From Prauserella marina (lineage in GTDB: Bacteria > Actinomycetota > Actinomycetes > Mycobacteriales > Pseudonocardiaceae): a stretch of 64,000 nt of DNA. Every line of letters starts with the position of its first letter. Within the stretch, counting starts at the first letter, position 1. The stretch lies in contig NZ_CP016353.1 of NCBI RefSeq assembly GCF_002240355.1, positions 3,398,501 through 3,462,500 of the forward strand, in the 5' to 3' direction. Positions 33,841 through 43,151 of the stretch are shown piece after piece. The notes under the pieces are model-generated. The model made no database searches. It was given only the letters and a program-made list of their open reading frames with translations, and was not told the DNA's origin. The translations under genes and the position numbers were made by a program.

Positions 33841-35439
33841 CTACGCCGTGAACACGAACCCGCGATAGTCGGCGTCCCTGACCGCATCGCACAGTTGGCC
33901 GTACGCGGCGAATCCACCGATGTAGGGCATGAACCCCTGTGGTTTGCCCGCGATGTTGGCGCCCATGTACCAGGAAGCCGCCTTCGGGAACAGGGTCGCA
34001 CCAGCCACTTCGTCGACGTGCCTCGTCCACGCCTCCGCCGCGTCCCGGCGGGACTCGACCTGGGTGAACCCCGATTCGGCACAGTGAAGCAGCAGGTCGA
34101 TGAGCCAGTTCACCTGCTGTTCGGCGGCGAGGATCATGTTGGCCAGCACCGAGGGACTGCCCGGGCCGGTCAGGCTGAACAGGTTGGGCAGCCCCGGAAT
34201 CCCCATCCCGAGATAGGTCGACGGCCCGTTGCCCCACACCGTGGAGATGTGGTTTCCCCTCGCCCCTTCGAGGTCGATGCGGGTGAGCGCACCGGTCATG
34301 GCGTCGAAGCCGGTCGCGAGCACGAGCGTGTCCAGTTCGTAGTGGGCGTCGCTGGTACGGATGCCGTCGCCGGTCAGTGTCGTGATGGGTTCCCTGCGCA
34401 GGTTGACGAGCGTGACGTGCGGCAGGTTGAACGTTTCGAAGTAGCCACTGTCGGTGCAGATCCGCTTGGTTCCGATGGGATGGTCGGAAGGCACGAGGTC
34501 GTCGGCCGTGCGCGGATCTCGCACGATGGTCCTGATCTTGGCCTCCGCGAAGTCGCGGGCGAGCCGGTTGACGCGCTCGTCGATGGTCTGCTGGGGGAAG
34601 GTTTTTCCGAACAGGACACCGCCCTGCTGCCAGCGAGCCTCGAAGACCTCCCTGCGCGTGTCCTCGTCGAGTTCCAGCGCGCTGTCGGGGTGAGCGTCAT
34701 GCGGGGAACCCGCGGTGCTCGCCCACGACTTGCGCCGCCGCTGCGGGTAGTCGCGTTGCGCCCGCACCTGGTCGGCGTCGGTGAGCGGCCGGTTGCCCGC
34801 GGGGACGCTGTAGTTGGCGGAACGCTGGAACACGGTCACCGAAGCCGCCTGCTCGGCGATGATCGGCACCGACTGGATTCCGGAGGAACCGGTCCCGATC
34901 ACGCCGACTCGCTTGCCGGTGAGATCCGCGCCCTGTTCAGGCCAGCGCGCGGTGAACAGGACCTCGCCCGCGAAGTCGTCGAATCCGGGCAGCCCTGGCT
35001 GATGCGGGGCGGAGAGACTGCCCGTCGCGAACACCAGGAACCTCGTGGAGTACTGGCGCCCGGTGTCCGTGCTCACCGTCCAGGTCGCCGTGTCGTCGCG
35101 AAACCGCGCGGACACGACTCTGCTGGAGAATTCCAAGTGCCCTCGCAGGTCGAAGCGGTCCGCGACGTGTTCGGCGTAGGCGAGGATTTCCGGCTGCGTG
35201 GCGTAGCGCTCGCTCCACCGCCATTCCCGTTGCAGCGCCTCGTCGAACGAGTAGGAGTAGTCGAGGCTCTCCACGTCGCAGCGCGCGCCGGGATACCTGT
35301 TCCAGTACCAGGTTCCGCCCACGGTCGGCGCCGCTTCGACACCGGCGACGCGAAAGCCTGCTTCCCGTGCCTTGTACAGCGCGTAGAGCCCGGAGAAACC
35401 GGCGCCGACGACGAGCACGTCCAACCGGGGTGTGCTCAT
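33841..35439 (-). CDS. Baeyer-Villiger-type flavin monooxygenase
   Basis: 532 residues of the cyclohexanone-monooxygenase type: FAD site GAGFSG (12-17), the family's GGTWYWNRYPGARCD (41-55), NADPH site GTGSSG (182-187) and ATGFDA late. The short BVMO fingerprint FxGxxxHxxxWP appears as FAGEVLFTARWP (156-167), with Phe162 in place of the His. The expected reaction is ketone to ester or lactone. Its start shares ATGA (35436-35439) with the esterase stop, so product formation and hydrolysis are coupled. Confidence 0.9.
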   Translation of the reverse strand: MSTPRLDVLVVGAGFSGLYALYKAREAGFRVAGVEAAPTVGGTWYWNRYPGARCDVESLDYSYSFDEALQREWRWSERYATQPEILAYAEHVADRFDLRGHLEFSSRVVSARFRDDTATWTVSTDTGRQYSTRFLVFATGSLSAPHQPGLPGFDDFAGEVLFTARWPEQGADLTGKRVGVIGTGSSGIQSVPIIAEQAASVTVFQRSANYSVPAGNRPLTDADQVRAQRDYPQRRRKSWASTAGSPHDAHPDSALELDEDTRREVFEARWQQGGVLFGKTFPQQTIDERVNRLARDFAEAKIRTIVRDPRTADDLVPSDHPIGTKRICTDSGYFETFNLPHVTLVNLRREPITTLTGDGIRTSDAHYELDTLVLATGFDAMTGALTRIDLEGARGNHISTVWGNGPSTYLGMGIPGLPNLFSLTGPGSPSVLANMILAAEQQVNWLIDLLLHCAESGFTQVESRRDAAEAWTRHVDEVAGATLFPKAASWYMGANIAGKPQGFMPYIGGFAAYGQLCDAVRDADYRGFVFTA

Positions 35440-36395
35440 GCCGGCACCTCCTTGTTATCGGTGAGCGCACGGATGTCGCTCCACACCATGTCGCGGGCCG
35501 CCTCGGCCGCTCCCAGCGCGACGATAGTGAAGAATCCGTGGAACAGTTCAGGAAAATGCCGGTGCCGCACGCCGATCCCCGCCGAGCGCAGGGTTTCGGC
35601 GTAGCGACGGCCCTCCGAGCACAGCGGATCTCTGCCTGCCGTCACGATCACGGCGGGTGGCAGGCCCGCGTGGCGCGGCGCCCTAGACGGGGCGACGTAC
35701 TCCTCGGGTCGCGGAAGGGCATCGTGCTCGTCGCCGCCGAGGTACTGGCGCCAGTACCAGCGCATCGCCGCCGTGGTGTTGAAGTGTCCCTTGCCGAACC
35801 GGCGGTGGCTGTCGTTGTCGAAATCCGGTTCGATGACCGGGTAGATGAGCAGCTGCCCGGCGATCACCGGTCCATCTCGGTCGCGGGCGAGCAGGCAGCA
35901 CACGGCGGCGAGGTTGCCGCCCGCGCTGTCGCCGGCGGTGAGCAGTTTCGCCGGATCGACGCCGAGCCGCCGCGCGTTGGCCTCGGTCCACCGCAGCCCG
36001 GCCAGCGCGTCCTCCGCCGCCGTTGGGGCGCGGTGTTCCGGCGCGCGCCGGTAGCCGACGGACACGACCACCGAGGCCGTACCCGCCGCGAGCAGCCTGC
36101 AGAAATCGTCATGGCTTTCGATGTCGCACAATACGAAGCCGCCACCGTGGAAGAACACGATTCCGGGCAGCACCCTGCCCTGGGTACCGCGTGGCCGGTA
36201 GACCCTCGCGGGTATCGTTCCGCCCTCGACGTCAATGGTGTAGTCCTCTGTCGCCGCGAGCGCGGCGACTTCCCCGTCTTTCGGAGGGCGGCGCGCCGCG
36301 ACGGCCGCCCTCGCCGCGCGGCCTGACATCTCTTGTACCGCAGGGAAACCCGAGTCGAGTACCGCGAGCATCCGGTCAACCTCGTCGTCGAACAC
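35436..36395 (-). CDS. HSL-family esterase/lipase
   Basis: 319 residues of the hormone-sensitive-lipase family. Oxyanion motif HGGGF at about 77-81, nucleophile GDSAGG near residue 150, Asp in VTAGRDPL and His in LFHGF. It would hydrolyse the ester made by the BVMO encoded next. The GTG at 36395 follows GGGAG by 5 bases. It is the first gene of the esterase-BVMO-SDR operon, divergent from PadR. Confidence 0.9.
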   Translation of the reverse strand: MFDDEVDRMLAVLDSGFPAVQEMSGRAARAAVAARRPPKDGEVAALAATEDYTIDVEGGTIPARVYRPRGTQGRVLPGIVFFHGGGFVLCDIESHDDFCRLLAAGTASVVVSVGYRRAPEHRAPTAAEDALAGLRWTEANARRLGVDPAKLLTAGDSAGGNLAAVCCLLARDRDGPVIAGQLLIYPVIEPDFDNDSHRRFGKGHFNTTAAMRWYWRQYLGGDEHDALPRPEEYVAPSRAPRHAGLPPAVIVTAGRDPLCSEGRRYAETLRSAGIGVRHRHFPELFHGFFTIVALGAAEAARDMVWSDIRALTDNKEVPA

Positions 36396-36416
36396 GATCG
36401 CTCCCTTCTCAAGCAA

Positions 36417-36437
36417 ACTATGTCTAGAAGAAATAGT
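36417..36437. promoter_or_regulatory. AT-rich dyad in PadR/esterase gap
   Basis: ACTAT-N11-ATAGT lies 22 bases upstream of the esterase start in the divergent gap with PadR. It is the only AT-rich patch there and is the best candidate for overlapping promoter and operator. Confidence 0.5.
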
Positions 36438-36535
36438 CCGACCCGGCAAGGCAGGTCCCACTGACAAGAACAACGGAGCCGAATCATCGGTATCGTCGGG
36501 GCTCGGAGCGCACTGGAAGCGGTAGGGTGCCTGCC

Positions 36536-37186
36536 ATGCCGCACGACGACACCGCAGCCGAATTGCCGACGCTCCGCCCGACGAGCTGGGCGGTGCTGGG
36601 ATTGCTCTCGTTCGGCGAGGAACTGTCCGGATACGACCTCAAGAAGTGGGCGGACTGGAGCTTGCGGTTCTTCTACTGGGCGCCGTCCTACAGTCAGATC
36701 TACGGAGAATTGCGCAGGCTCGAACACATCGGCTATGCGGCGTCGAGGGTCGTCACCAAGGACGACGTGCGCGGCAAACGGTTGTACGCGATCACCCCGG
36801 AGGGAGAACAGGCCGTGACGAGGTGGGCCAACGAGGCCCCGCTCGAACCCGCCGTGCTCAAACACGGTGTCATGTTGCGCATGTGGCTCGGTCACGCGGC
36901 CGATCCCGCACACCTCAAGGACATGCTCACCGAGCACAGGGCGCAATCGGAAAAGATGCGCGTCAGGGCCGAGGCGGACGCCGAAGGCGCCGAGAGCGAA
37001 CCGGGCTGGGCGTACCCGCACATGGTCCTCAAGTGGGCGGCCCGCTACTACCAGGACGAGCGCGACAGGGCCGATTCGATGCTCGCCGACCTCGAACTGC
37101 TCTCGGCGCAGCGCCGTCGCTCGGCGGCGAAACGCCGCACCAGCGCCCGCCGCACCTCCACCGAACTCCGGTCGCACAAGTCGTGA
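36536..37186 (+). CDS. PadR-family transcriptional regulator
   Basis: 216 residues. The N-terminal winged HTH is ideal for PadR (SWAVLGLLSFGEELSGYDLKKW, then YSQIYGELRRLEHIGYAASR, then YAITPEGEQAV), followed by a helical C-terminal dimer domain and a basic tail. It is divergent from the esterase-BVMO-SDR operon and probably represses it. The ATG at 36536 follows GGTAGGG by 8 bases; a GTG at 36527 is possible. It ends 16 bases from the convergent ABC gene. Confidence 0.9.
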   Translation: MPHDDTAAELPTLRPTSWAVLGLLSFGEELSGYDLKKWADWSLRFFYWAPSYSQIYGELRRLEHIGYAASRVVTKDDVRGKRLYAITPEGEQAVTRWANEAPLEPAVLKHGVMLRMWLGHAADPAHLKDMLTEHRAQSEKMRVRAEADAEGAESEPGWAYPHMVLKWAARYYQDERDRADSMLADLELLSAQRRRSAAKRRTSARRTSTELRSHKS

Positions 37187-37202
37187 CCGTTCCCGCGCGG
37201 AG

Positions 37203-38177
37203 TCACGCGTGGTGGCACGCCACGTAATGGCCTTCGGCCGCCTCTCGCAACTCGGGTTCCCTTTCCTCGCACAGAGAGGTCGCCAGCGGACAGCGGGTGC
37301 GAAACCGGCAGCCGCTCGGCGGCCGCATGGGCGAGGGTAGTTCGGTGTGCGTTTTCGTATTCGCTCGCGCGGCTTGTTTCCGCTGTTGTGGCACGGAATC
37401 CAGCAACAGCCGGGTGTAGGGATGCGCCGCGTCGGCGACGAAGCCGGCCGACGGCGCGATCTCGCACACCTTTCCCAGGTACATCACCATCACCCGGTCA
37501 CTGATGTTCTTCACCACCGCCACGTCGTGCGCGATGAAGACCATGCTGAGCCGGTACCGTTGTCTGGTGTCCTCAAGCAGATTCAGTATCTGCGCCTGCA
37601 CCGAAACGTCCAGACTGGACACCGGTTCGTCGAGAATGAGCACCTTCGGATCGAGCATCAGCGCCCTCGCGATGCACACCCGCTGACACTGTCCTCCTGA
37701 CAACTCGTGGGGGCGCCGGTTCCAGACCACGCCTGGATCGAGCCCCACGGCCCGCAGCATGGCCTCGACGCGCTCGCGGCTCACCCGCTCGCCCCTGATG
37801 CCGGGCCCCTCGGCGATCAGATCCTTGACCCTGCGCCGGGGATTGAGCGACGACACCGGATCCTGGAAGATCATCTGCATTCCGGATCTGCGCTGCCGCA
37901 GGCTCTGTCCGGCGATACCGGTCAGCTCGTCGGAGCCGAGCCGCACCGAGCCCGACGTCGGTGAGGGAAGCTGCATCAGCGCCCTTCCCGCGCTCGACTT
38001 CCCGCACCCCGACTCGCCGAGTATGCCAAGGGTCTCGCCGTCGAGCAGGTCGAAGCTGACGCCCGAGACGGCGTGCACGATCTGCTTGCGCCGTGCGGGA
38101 AACTCGACGACGAGATCCGCGACGCTGAGCACCGGTTCCTCTCCGGGACGCAGGTGTGCCGTTCCGCTGCCTGCCAT
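37203..38177 (-). CDS. peptide-type ABC importer ATPase 2 (OppF/DppF-like)
   Basis: 324 residues. Walker A GESGCGKSS (54-62), signature LSGGQCQR (usual LSGGQ), Walker B VLILDEP. The C-terminal oligopeptide-type extension carries the Cys cluster CRFRTRCPLATSLC. It is the last gene of the transporter operon; its start overlaps the previous stop by one base (TGATG). Confidence 0.93.
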   Translation of the reverse strand: MAGSGTAHLRPGEEPVLSVADLVVEFPARRKQIVHAVSGVSFDLLDGETLGILGESGCGKSSAGRALMQLPSPTSGSVRLGSDELTGIAGQSLRQRRSGMQMIFQDPVSSLNPRRRVKDLIAEGPGIRGERVSRERVEAMLRAVGLDPGVVWNRRPHELSGGQCQRVCIARALMLDPKVLILDEPVSSLDVSVQAQILNLLEDTRQRYRLSMVFIAHDVAVVKNISDRVMVMYLGKVCEIAPSAGFVADAAHPYTRLLLDSVPQQRKQAARANTKTHTELPSPMRPPSGCRFRTRCPLATSLCEEREPELREAAEGHYVACHHA

Positions 38178-39187
38178 CAGTTGTCTCCTTGTCCGACCGG
38201 GTGGTGGCAGGCGAACTCGTGCCCAGCCAAATCCGGTACCGGTCGCAGGTGCGGCAGTACCGTCGTGCAGTCGTCCTTCGCGTACTGGCACCGGGGCGCG
38301 AAGCGGCAGCCCTTCGGCGGGGCCACCATGTCTGGTGGTGCGCCCCCGATGGCGGCCAGTCGCAGGTGCGGGCGTTGCTCCAATCGCGGGATCGCCCCGA
38401 GCAGCGCGTGCGTGTAGGGGTGCCGCGGATCGTCGAACACCGCGTCGGTCGGCGCCGTCTCGGCCAGCCGTCCCGCGTACATGACGGCGACCCGGTCGGC
38501 TCGTCCCGCGACGACACCGAGGTTGTGGCTGATCAGGATGATCGCCATGCCCAACTCCGATTGCAGGGTGTCGAGCAGGTCGAGGATCTGGCGTTGCACG
38601 GTGACGTCAAGCGCCGTCGTCGGCTCGTCGGCGATCAGCAGCGCGGGTTCGTTCGCCAGCGCCATGGCGATGACGACACGCTGCCGCATTCCACCGGACA
38701 GTTCGTGCGGGTACTGCGCGAGCCTGCGCCGGGGGTCGGGGATCCCGACGAGGTCGAGCAGTTCGGCTGCCTTTTCCACGGCCGGTGTCCTGCCGAGCGT
38801 CTGGTGCCTTCGCAACGTCTCGGTCAAGTGCGCGCCGACCTTCTTCACCGGGTTGAGCGCGGTCATCGGGTCCTGGAAGACCATGCCGATCTCCGCGCCC
38901 CACAAGGCTCTTCGCTCGCGCTGGCCCATCGCGTGAATGTCCTCGCCAGCGAAGCGCACCTCGCCGGTGATGGTGACCGGGCCCCGCGTCGTGTAGAGGC
39001 CCATGATGGTGCGTCCCAGCACCGATTTGCCCGAACCGGACTCGCCGACGATGCCGAGGGTCTCGCCCCGGCCGACCGTCAGCGACACCCCGTCGACGGC
39101 GGTGACCACGCCGCCGGTGGTGCTGATACTGGTGCGAAGGCCGTCCACGGCGAGCAGCGCCGAGCCGGTGGCCGGGCTGGGGGGCAT
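38177..39187 (-). CDS. peptide-type ABC importer ATPase 1 (OppD/DppD-like)
   Basis: 336 residues. Walker A GESGSGKS at about 48-55, signature LSGGMRQR, Walker B ALLIADEP, C-terminal Cys cluster CRFAPRCQYAKDDC. AGGAG lies 5 bases before the ATG at 39187. It pairs with the neighbouring ATPase in a heterodimeric importer. Confidence 0.93.
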   Translation of the reverse strand: MPPSPATGSALLAVDGLRTSISTTGGVVTAVDGVSLTVGRGETLGIVGESGSGKSVLGRTIMGLYTTRGPVTITGEVRFAGEDIHAMGQRERRALWGAEIGMVFQDPMTALNPVKKVGAHLTETLRRHQTLGRTPAVEKAAELLDLVGIPDPRRRLAQYPHELSGGMRQRVVIAMALANEPALLIADEPTTALDVTVQRQILDLLDTLQSELGMAIILISHNLGVVAGRADRVAVMYAGRLAETAPTDAVFDDPRHPYTHALLGAIPRLEQRPHLRLAAIGGAPPDMVAPPKGCRFAPRCQYAKDDCTTVLPHLRPVPDLAGHEFACHHPVGQGDN

Positions 39188-39203
39188 GAGCACTCCTAGG
39201 TCT

Positions 39204-40277
39204 TCAGAGCTTCGCCTGACGGGAATCGAACCGTTTGCGGGCCTTCTCGCCGAGAACGTTGAACGAGTACACGGTCAGGAACAACACGATGCCCGGCACG
39301 AGCACGATGTGCGGGTGCTGCTCGAAGGCGCCTCCCTCGCCTTCGGCGATCATGTTGCCCCACGAGGGATCGGGAGCCTGGATACCGAGACCGAGGAAGC
39401 TCAGCGACGCCTCGGCGACGATCAGCACCGACACGATGACCATCGCGTAGGAGGCCAGCGGCAACAACACGTTGGGCAGCAGTTCCCTTGTCATCAACCG
39501 CAGGTTCGACGCGCCCATCGCCCTGCCGGCGGTGACGAACTCGCGCTGACTGAAGCTCAGTGTGCTCGCTCTCGCCATTCTGATCATGCTCGGCAGTGCC
39601 AGCAGCGACAACGCGAAGGCGATGTTGCGCAGGCTGGGCTCCAGCACGGTCGCCAGCGCGATGAGCAGGATGAGCGGCGGCACGGCCAGCAGCGAGTTGC
39701 TGAGGATGCCGGCCACCGTGTCGGTGGCCTTGCGGAAGTAGCCCGCCGCGATCCCGATCGCGCCGCCGATCACCATGCCGATCAGCACGGCGCCGACGGA
39801 GACGACCAATGAAGCGCGGGCACCGTAGATCAGCCTTGCCAGCAGGTCGAGGCCGAGGTTGTTGGTCCCGAGCGGGTAGGCGCCGAGCGGATCGGGCCGG
39901 GCCATGACCGGGTTGCCGATCGTGGACGCGATGTCCTCGTGCTCGCCCAGCGGCAGCAGCGGGGCCAGAATCGCCGCGCCCACCAAGAGCACCACCCAGA
40001 TCAGGCACAACCACATCGTCAGGTCGAAGGCGGGCCCGAACCGGCGCTTTCCGAGATTTCCCAGGCCGATGTAGACGAACACGAACGCGGCGAGCACCGC
40101 GCCAGCCTGCGCCCAGCCCGTCCCGCGCAACAGCAGCAGTGCCAGCACGAAACCGGTGAGACCGGCGATGAGCGGCAGCAGTCCCCGCCACAGCGCGGGC
40201 CCCTCGTCGCGAGGCCCCGGAACGGGTGAGGGGGTTCTGGCAATGGTGCTCTTCGGAAGTTCGGCGAGTTCAGACAT
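39204..40277 (-). CDS. peptide-type ABC importer permease (DppC-like)
   Basis: 357 residues. The N-terminal 75 residues add extra hydrophobic segments before the usual DppC core; the permease loop is GRAMGASNLRLMTRELLPN. Its start overlaps the DppB-like stop by 8 bases, and the two permeases form the membrane channel. Confidence 0.92.
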   Translation of the reverse strand: MSELAELPKSTIARTPSPVPGPRDEGPALWRGLLPLIAGLTGFVLALLLLRGTGWAQAGAVLAAFVFVYIGLGNLGKRRFGPAFDLTMWLCLIWVVLLVGAAILAPLLPLGEHEDIASTIGNPVMARPDPLGAYPLGTNNLGLDLLARLIYGARASLVVSVGAVLIGMVIGGAIGIAAGYFRKATDTVAGILSNSLLAVPPLILLIALATVLEPSLRNIAFALSLLALPSMIRMARASTLSFSQREFVTAGRAMGASNLRLMTRELLPNVLLPLASYAMVIVSVLIVAEASLSFLGLGIQAPDPSWGNMIAEGEGGAFEQHPHIVLVPGIVLFLTVYSFNVLGEKARKRFDSRQAKL

Positions 40278-41235
40278 GCGCCCTCCGAATACGTGGATCG
40301 AGGTAGCCGTAGGACACGTCGATGAGCGCGTTGGTCACCACGTAGATGACCGCGATGATCAGCACCGCGCCTTGCACCATCGTGAAGTCACCGGTGTTGG
40401 CCGCGCCGATCACCAGCGATCCCATCCCGGGAAGCGCGAAAAGGTACTCGACGATGACCGTGCTGCCGATCAGCCTGCCGAGACCGATCCCGAGCAGCGT
40501 CATGAGCGAGAACGACGAGGGCCGCAGCGCGTCGCTGAACAGGATGTGCACCGTACCCATCCCCTTGGCCCTCGCCGAGAGAATGAAGTCCTCCCGCAGG
40601 GTTGTGATGAGGTCGTTACGCAGGATCCTGGTGAACATCGCGGTCTCGGCCAGCGCGATCGTCAGCGCGGGCAGGAACGCGTGATAGAGATTGCCGCCGA
40701 CGCTTTCGCTCAACCGCGCCCATTCCGCGCGGGGGAACCAGCCGAGCTGGTTGGCGAACACCATGATGATCACCAGACCGGCGAGGAAGCTCGGCACCGA
40801 CAGCACCCCGAAGGTGCCCGCGCTGACGATCCGGTCGACCCTGCCTCCGGCGTGGTAGGCCGACCACATCGCGAGCGGGATGCTCAGCAGCAATGCCATT
40901 CCCATGCCGAGCACGGCCAGTTCGACGCTGACCGGAAGCGCGGCCGCGATGCGTTCCATCACGTCGCTGTAGGGCGGAACGACCGAACTGCCGAGGTCCC
41001 CGGTGAGCGCGGCGCCGAGCCAGCTTCCGTAGCGCACCACGAGCGAGTCGTCGAGGCCGAGGTCGGTACGCACGGCGGCGTACTCCTCCTCGCTGTGCCC
41101 CTCGCCGAGAATCGTCACGGCCGGATCGGCGTCCATCAGCGACACCAGCATGAAGGTGCCGAAGCTGACCACGATCAGTACCGCGATCAGCTCGGCGAGC
41201 CTTCGCACGAGTTTCCCGATCGCCACGTCGTTCAC
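40270..41235 (-). CDS. peptide-type ABC importer permease (DppB-like)
   Basis: About 321 residues with six helices and the family's N-terminal RRLAELIAVLIVVSFGTFMLV and the loop RAKGMGTVHILFSDALRP. The start is uncertain: GTG at 41235 has GGAGG only 3 bases upstream and GTG at 41226 has it 12 bases upstream. It lies 140 bases after the binding-protein gene, with a hairpin in between. Confidence 0.9.
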   Translation of the reverse strand: MNDVAIGKLVRRLAELIAVLIVVSFGTFMLVSLMDADPAVTILGEGHSEEEYAAVRTDLGLDDSLVVRYGSWLGAALTGDLGSSVVPPYSDVMERIAAALPVSVELAVLGMGMALLLSIPLAMWSAYHAGGRVDRIVSAGTFGVLSVPSFLAGLVIIMVFANQLGWFPRAEWARLSESVGGNLYHAFLPALTIALAETAMFTRILRNDLITTLREDFILSARAKGMGTVHILFSDALRPSSFSLMTLLGIGLGRLIGSTVIVEYLFALPGMGSLVIGAANTGDFTMVQGAVLIIAVIYVVTNALIDVSYGYLDPRIRRAHV

Positions 41236-41319
41236 CCACCTCCGGCCGCGTGTCCACAATGGATCCCTTGGCTGTCACGGGCTCCCATGGGAAGCACACC
41301 GAATCCACGTCCGGCGCGC

Positions 41320-41358
41320 CCCGCCGCTCCCATCCGGTCAGAGAAAGGCAGCGGCGGG
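41320..41358. terminator. intra-operon hairpin after binding-protein gene
   Basis: CCCGCCGCT and AGCGGCGGG form a perfect 9-bp stem around a 21-base loop, 16 bases past the substrate-binding-protein stop. Such elements often lower downstream permease expression or protect the upstream message. The role is inferred. Confidence 0.45.
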
Positions 41359-41374
41359 AAGCGACGGCGAGCGA

Positions 41375-42988
41375 TCAGCTCTTCCACGAGGAACCGAGCA
41401 GCACCATGGAGTTCGCCGCGCCGAGGACGCCGTGGACGTTGTCGTTCCAGGTGACAATCTCGGCGAACGGGCCCCACGACAGGAACGGGACGTCCTCGTT
41501 GACCTGCCGCTGGATCTCGTCCATGACGGCGAGCTGGTCCTGCTCGGTGGCCGCGGCCTGGAACCGCTCGATCAGCCCGTCCAGCTTGTCGCTGCTGTAT
41601 CCGCTGTAGACCTGAGTTCCGTTGCTGTGCATCGTCGCGTACATCTTCGAGAACGGGTCGCTCTCGCGGTAGCTCAGTCCCCACGCGACGACGTCGTAGT
41701 CCTTCTCGACCGAGATCTTGCTGATCTGGTCGGCCACCGTGCGCGCGAGGTTGGTCGTCACCTCGAATCCGACCGCTTCGAGCTGGGCCTTGAAGGCCAG
41801 CGCGGTCGAACGGGACGCGGGATCGGACGCGTCGAGGAACTCCACCTTGCCGTCGAATCCGTCGGCCTTGGCCTCGTCGAGGAGCCGCTTGGCTTCCGCC
41901 GTGTCGTGGGCGAGCCCTCCGGTCTCGGTGTGCCATCGGGAGTACTCGGGGAACATCGCGCTGCTGCCGTACCCCGCTCCGTTGAAAGCCCGCTCCATCA
42001 TGAGCTGTGGATTGGTTGCGAGCTGCATGGCTTTGCGGACCCTGGGATCCTCGCCCGGTCTTCCTCCCGAGGCGTTGATGAGCGCGATGTTGCTCAACGC
42101 CACCATGTTGACGTAGGCGGGCTTGTCCTCCCCCAGTACGGTGTCGACCTTGTCGGGGTCGCGGACGAACACCGCGTCGACGCCGCCGGAATCGAGCGAG
42201 TCGATACCGGCCTGCTGGTCGGTGAGGTAGGCGAACCGGACTTTGTCGAGGTGTGGTTCGCCCGCCCAGTAGTCCTTTCTCGCGGCGAGCACCATTTCCT
42301 CCTGCGGCGCCCAGCGGTCGAGGGCGAACGGCCCGGCCCCCACCGGGGTGAAGGACTCGCCCTCGCCCGCGCTCTCGGCGACGATCATGCCCGGCCCGGT
42401 GCTGAGCACGCTCGGGAACGAGGGCCACGGGCCGTCCAGCCGGTACACGACGGTCTTCGCATCGGGGGTTTCGATGCCGGTGACGTTGTCGTTCCACAGC
42501 GCGGCTTCCGGCGCGGGCATCCCGGCGTAGCGCTCCTGGCTGAACTTGACGGCCCCGGCGTCGAGCGGGCTTCCGTCGGAGAAGGTGACTCCCTCGCGCA
42601 GGGTCAGCGTCCAGGTCGTGCTGTCCTCACCCGCTTCGAGCTTTTCCGCGAGCTGGGGCACGAAGTCCTTTTCCGCGCTGTCGTAGCGCATCAGAGTGTC
42701 GTAGATGTTGATCATCTCGATGCCGCCGGTCGATCCGGAGGCGATGGTCACGGCGGGATCGAGCGAGCGTGGTTCGGCGAACGGGGCGAGGCTCAGCGTG
42801 CCTCCCTCGACGGGGTCGCCGCCCTTGCCGCCGCCGACGATGCCCTCCTGATAGCTGATCTCCGACGGTTTCCCGGCTCCCGCGCCGGAATCCGGGGCCG
42901 CCGCGGAGCAGCTCGCGGTCACCGCGAGCGCGGTCACCATGGCCGCGCCGAAGAACGAGCGCACGGCGGCCGTTCGGGTTCGTTTCAT
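41375..42988 (-). CDS. extracellular solute-binding protein, family 5 lipoprotein
   Basis: 537 residues of the peptide/nickel-binding family 5. Signal peptide with basic start MKRTRTAAVRSFF and lipobox-like VTASC (Cys27). Mature motifs: EPRSLDPA, WTLTLREGVTFSDGSPLDAGAVKFS, and GIDSLDSGGVDAVF. It delivers ligand to the permeases encoded next. Family 5 proteins bind peptides but also other solutes; with a D-aminoacylase-like enzyme upstream, an N-acyl amino acid or acyl-peptide is one guess. Confidence 0.93.
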   Translation of the reverse strand: MKRTRTAAVRSFFGAAMVTALAVTASCSAAAPDSGAGAGKPSEISYQEGIVGGGKGGDPVEGGTLSLAPFAEPRSLDPAVTIASGSTGGIEMINIYDTLMRYDSAEKDFVPQLAEKLEAGEDSTTWTLTLREGVTFSDGSPLDAGAVKFSQERYAGMPAPEAALWNDNVTGIETPDAKTVVYRLDGPWPSFPSVLSTGPGMIVAESAGEGESFTPVGAGPFALDRWAPQEEMVLAARKDYWAGEPHLDKVRFAYLTDQQAGIDSLDSGGVDAVFVRDPDKVDTVLGEDKPAYVNMVALSNIALINASGGRPGEDPRVRKAMQLATNPQLMMERAFNGAGYGSSAMFPEYSRWHTETGGLAHDTAEAKRLLDEAKADGFDGKVEFLDASDPASRSTALAFKAQLEAVGFEVTTNLARTVADQISKISVEKDYDVVAWGLSYRESDPFSKMYATMHSNGTQVYSGYSSDKLDGLIERFQAAATEQDQLAVMDEIQRQVNEDVPFLSWGPFAEIVTWNDNVHGVLGAANSMVLLGSSWKS

Positions 42989-43105
42989 CCGATCCTCCTC
43001 ATCGAGGCCAGAACAGGGCAGAAGGGTGTGCTACTCGCACCGGGAACGTGATGCGGGGCGCCGATGGCGCGTACGGGTATGGCCGTTGTGCGGTGAACAG
43101 ACGCT

Positions 43106-43129
43106 ACGACAACGGGGGCGCGTTGTCGT
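43106..43129. terminator. hairpin between amidohydrolase and transporter genes
   Basis: ACGACAACG and CGTTGTCGT pair perfectly around a 6-base loop, 23 bases downstream of the amidohydrolase stop. It may end the upstream transcript, leaving the transporter with its own promoter within the 163-base gap, or serve as an operator. Confidence 0.5.
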
Positions 43130-43151
43130 GTCTACTCCAGACCAATGGGAG

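Noticed and set aside
37203-42988. Nickel importer instead of peptide importer
   Set aside because: The binding protein and ATPases fit family 5 generally, but no urease, hydrogenase or nickel genes are near; the substrate was left open.
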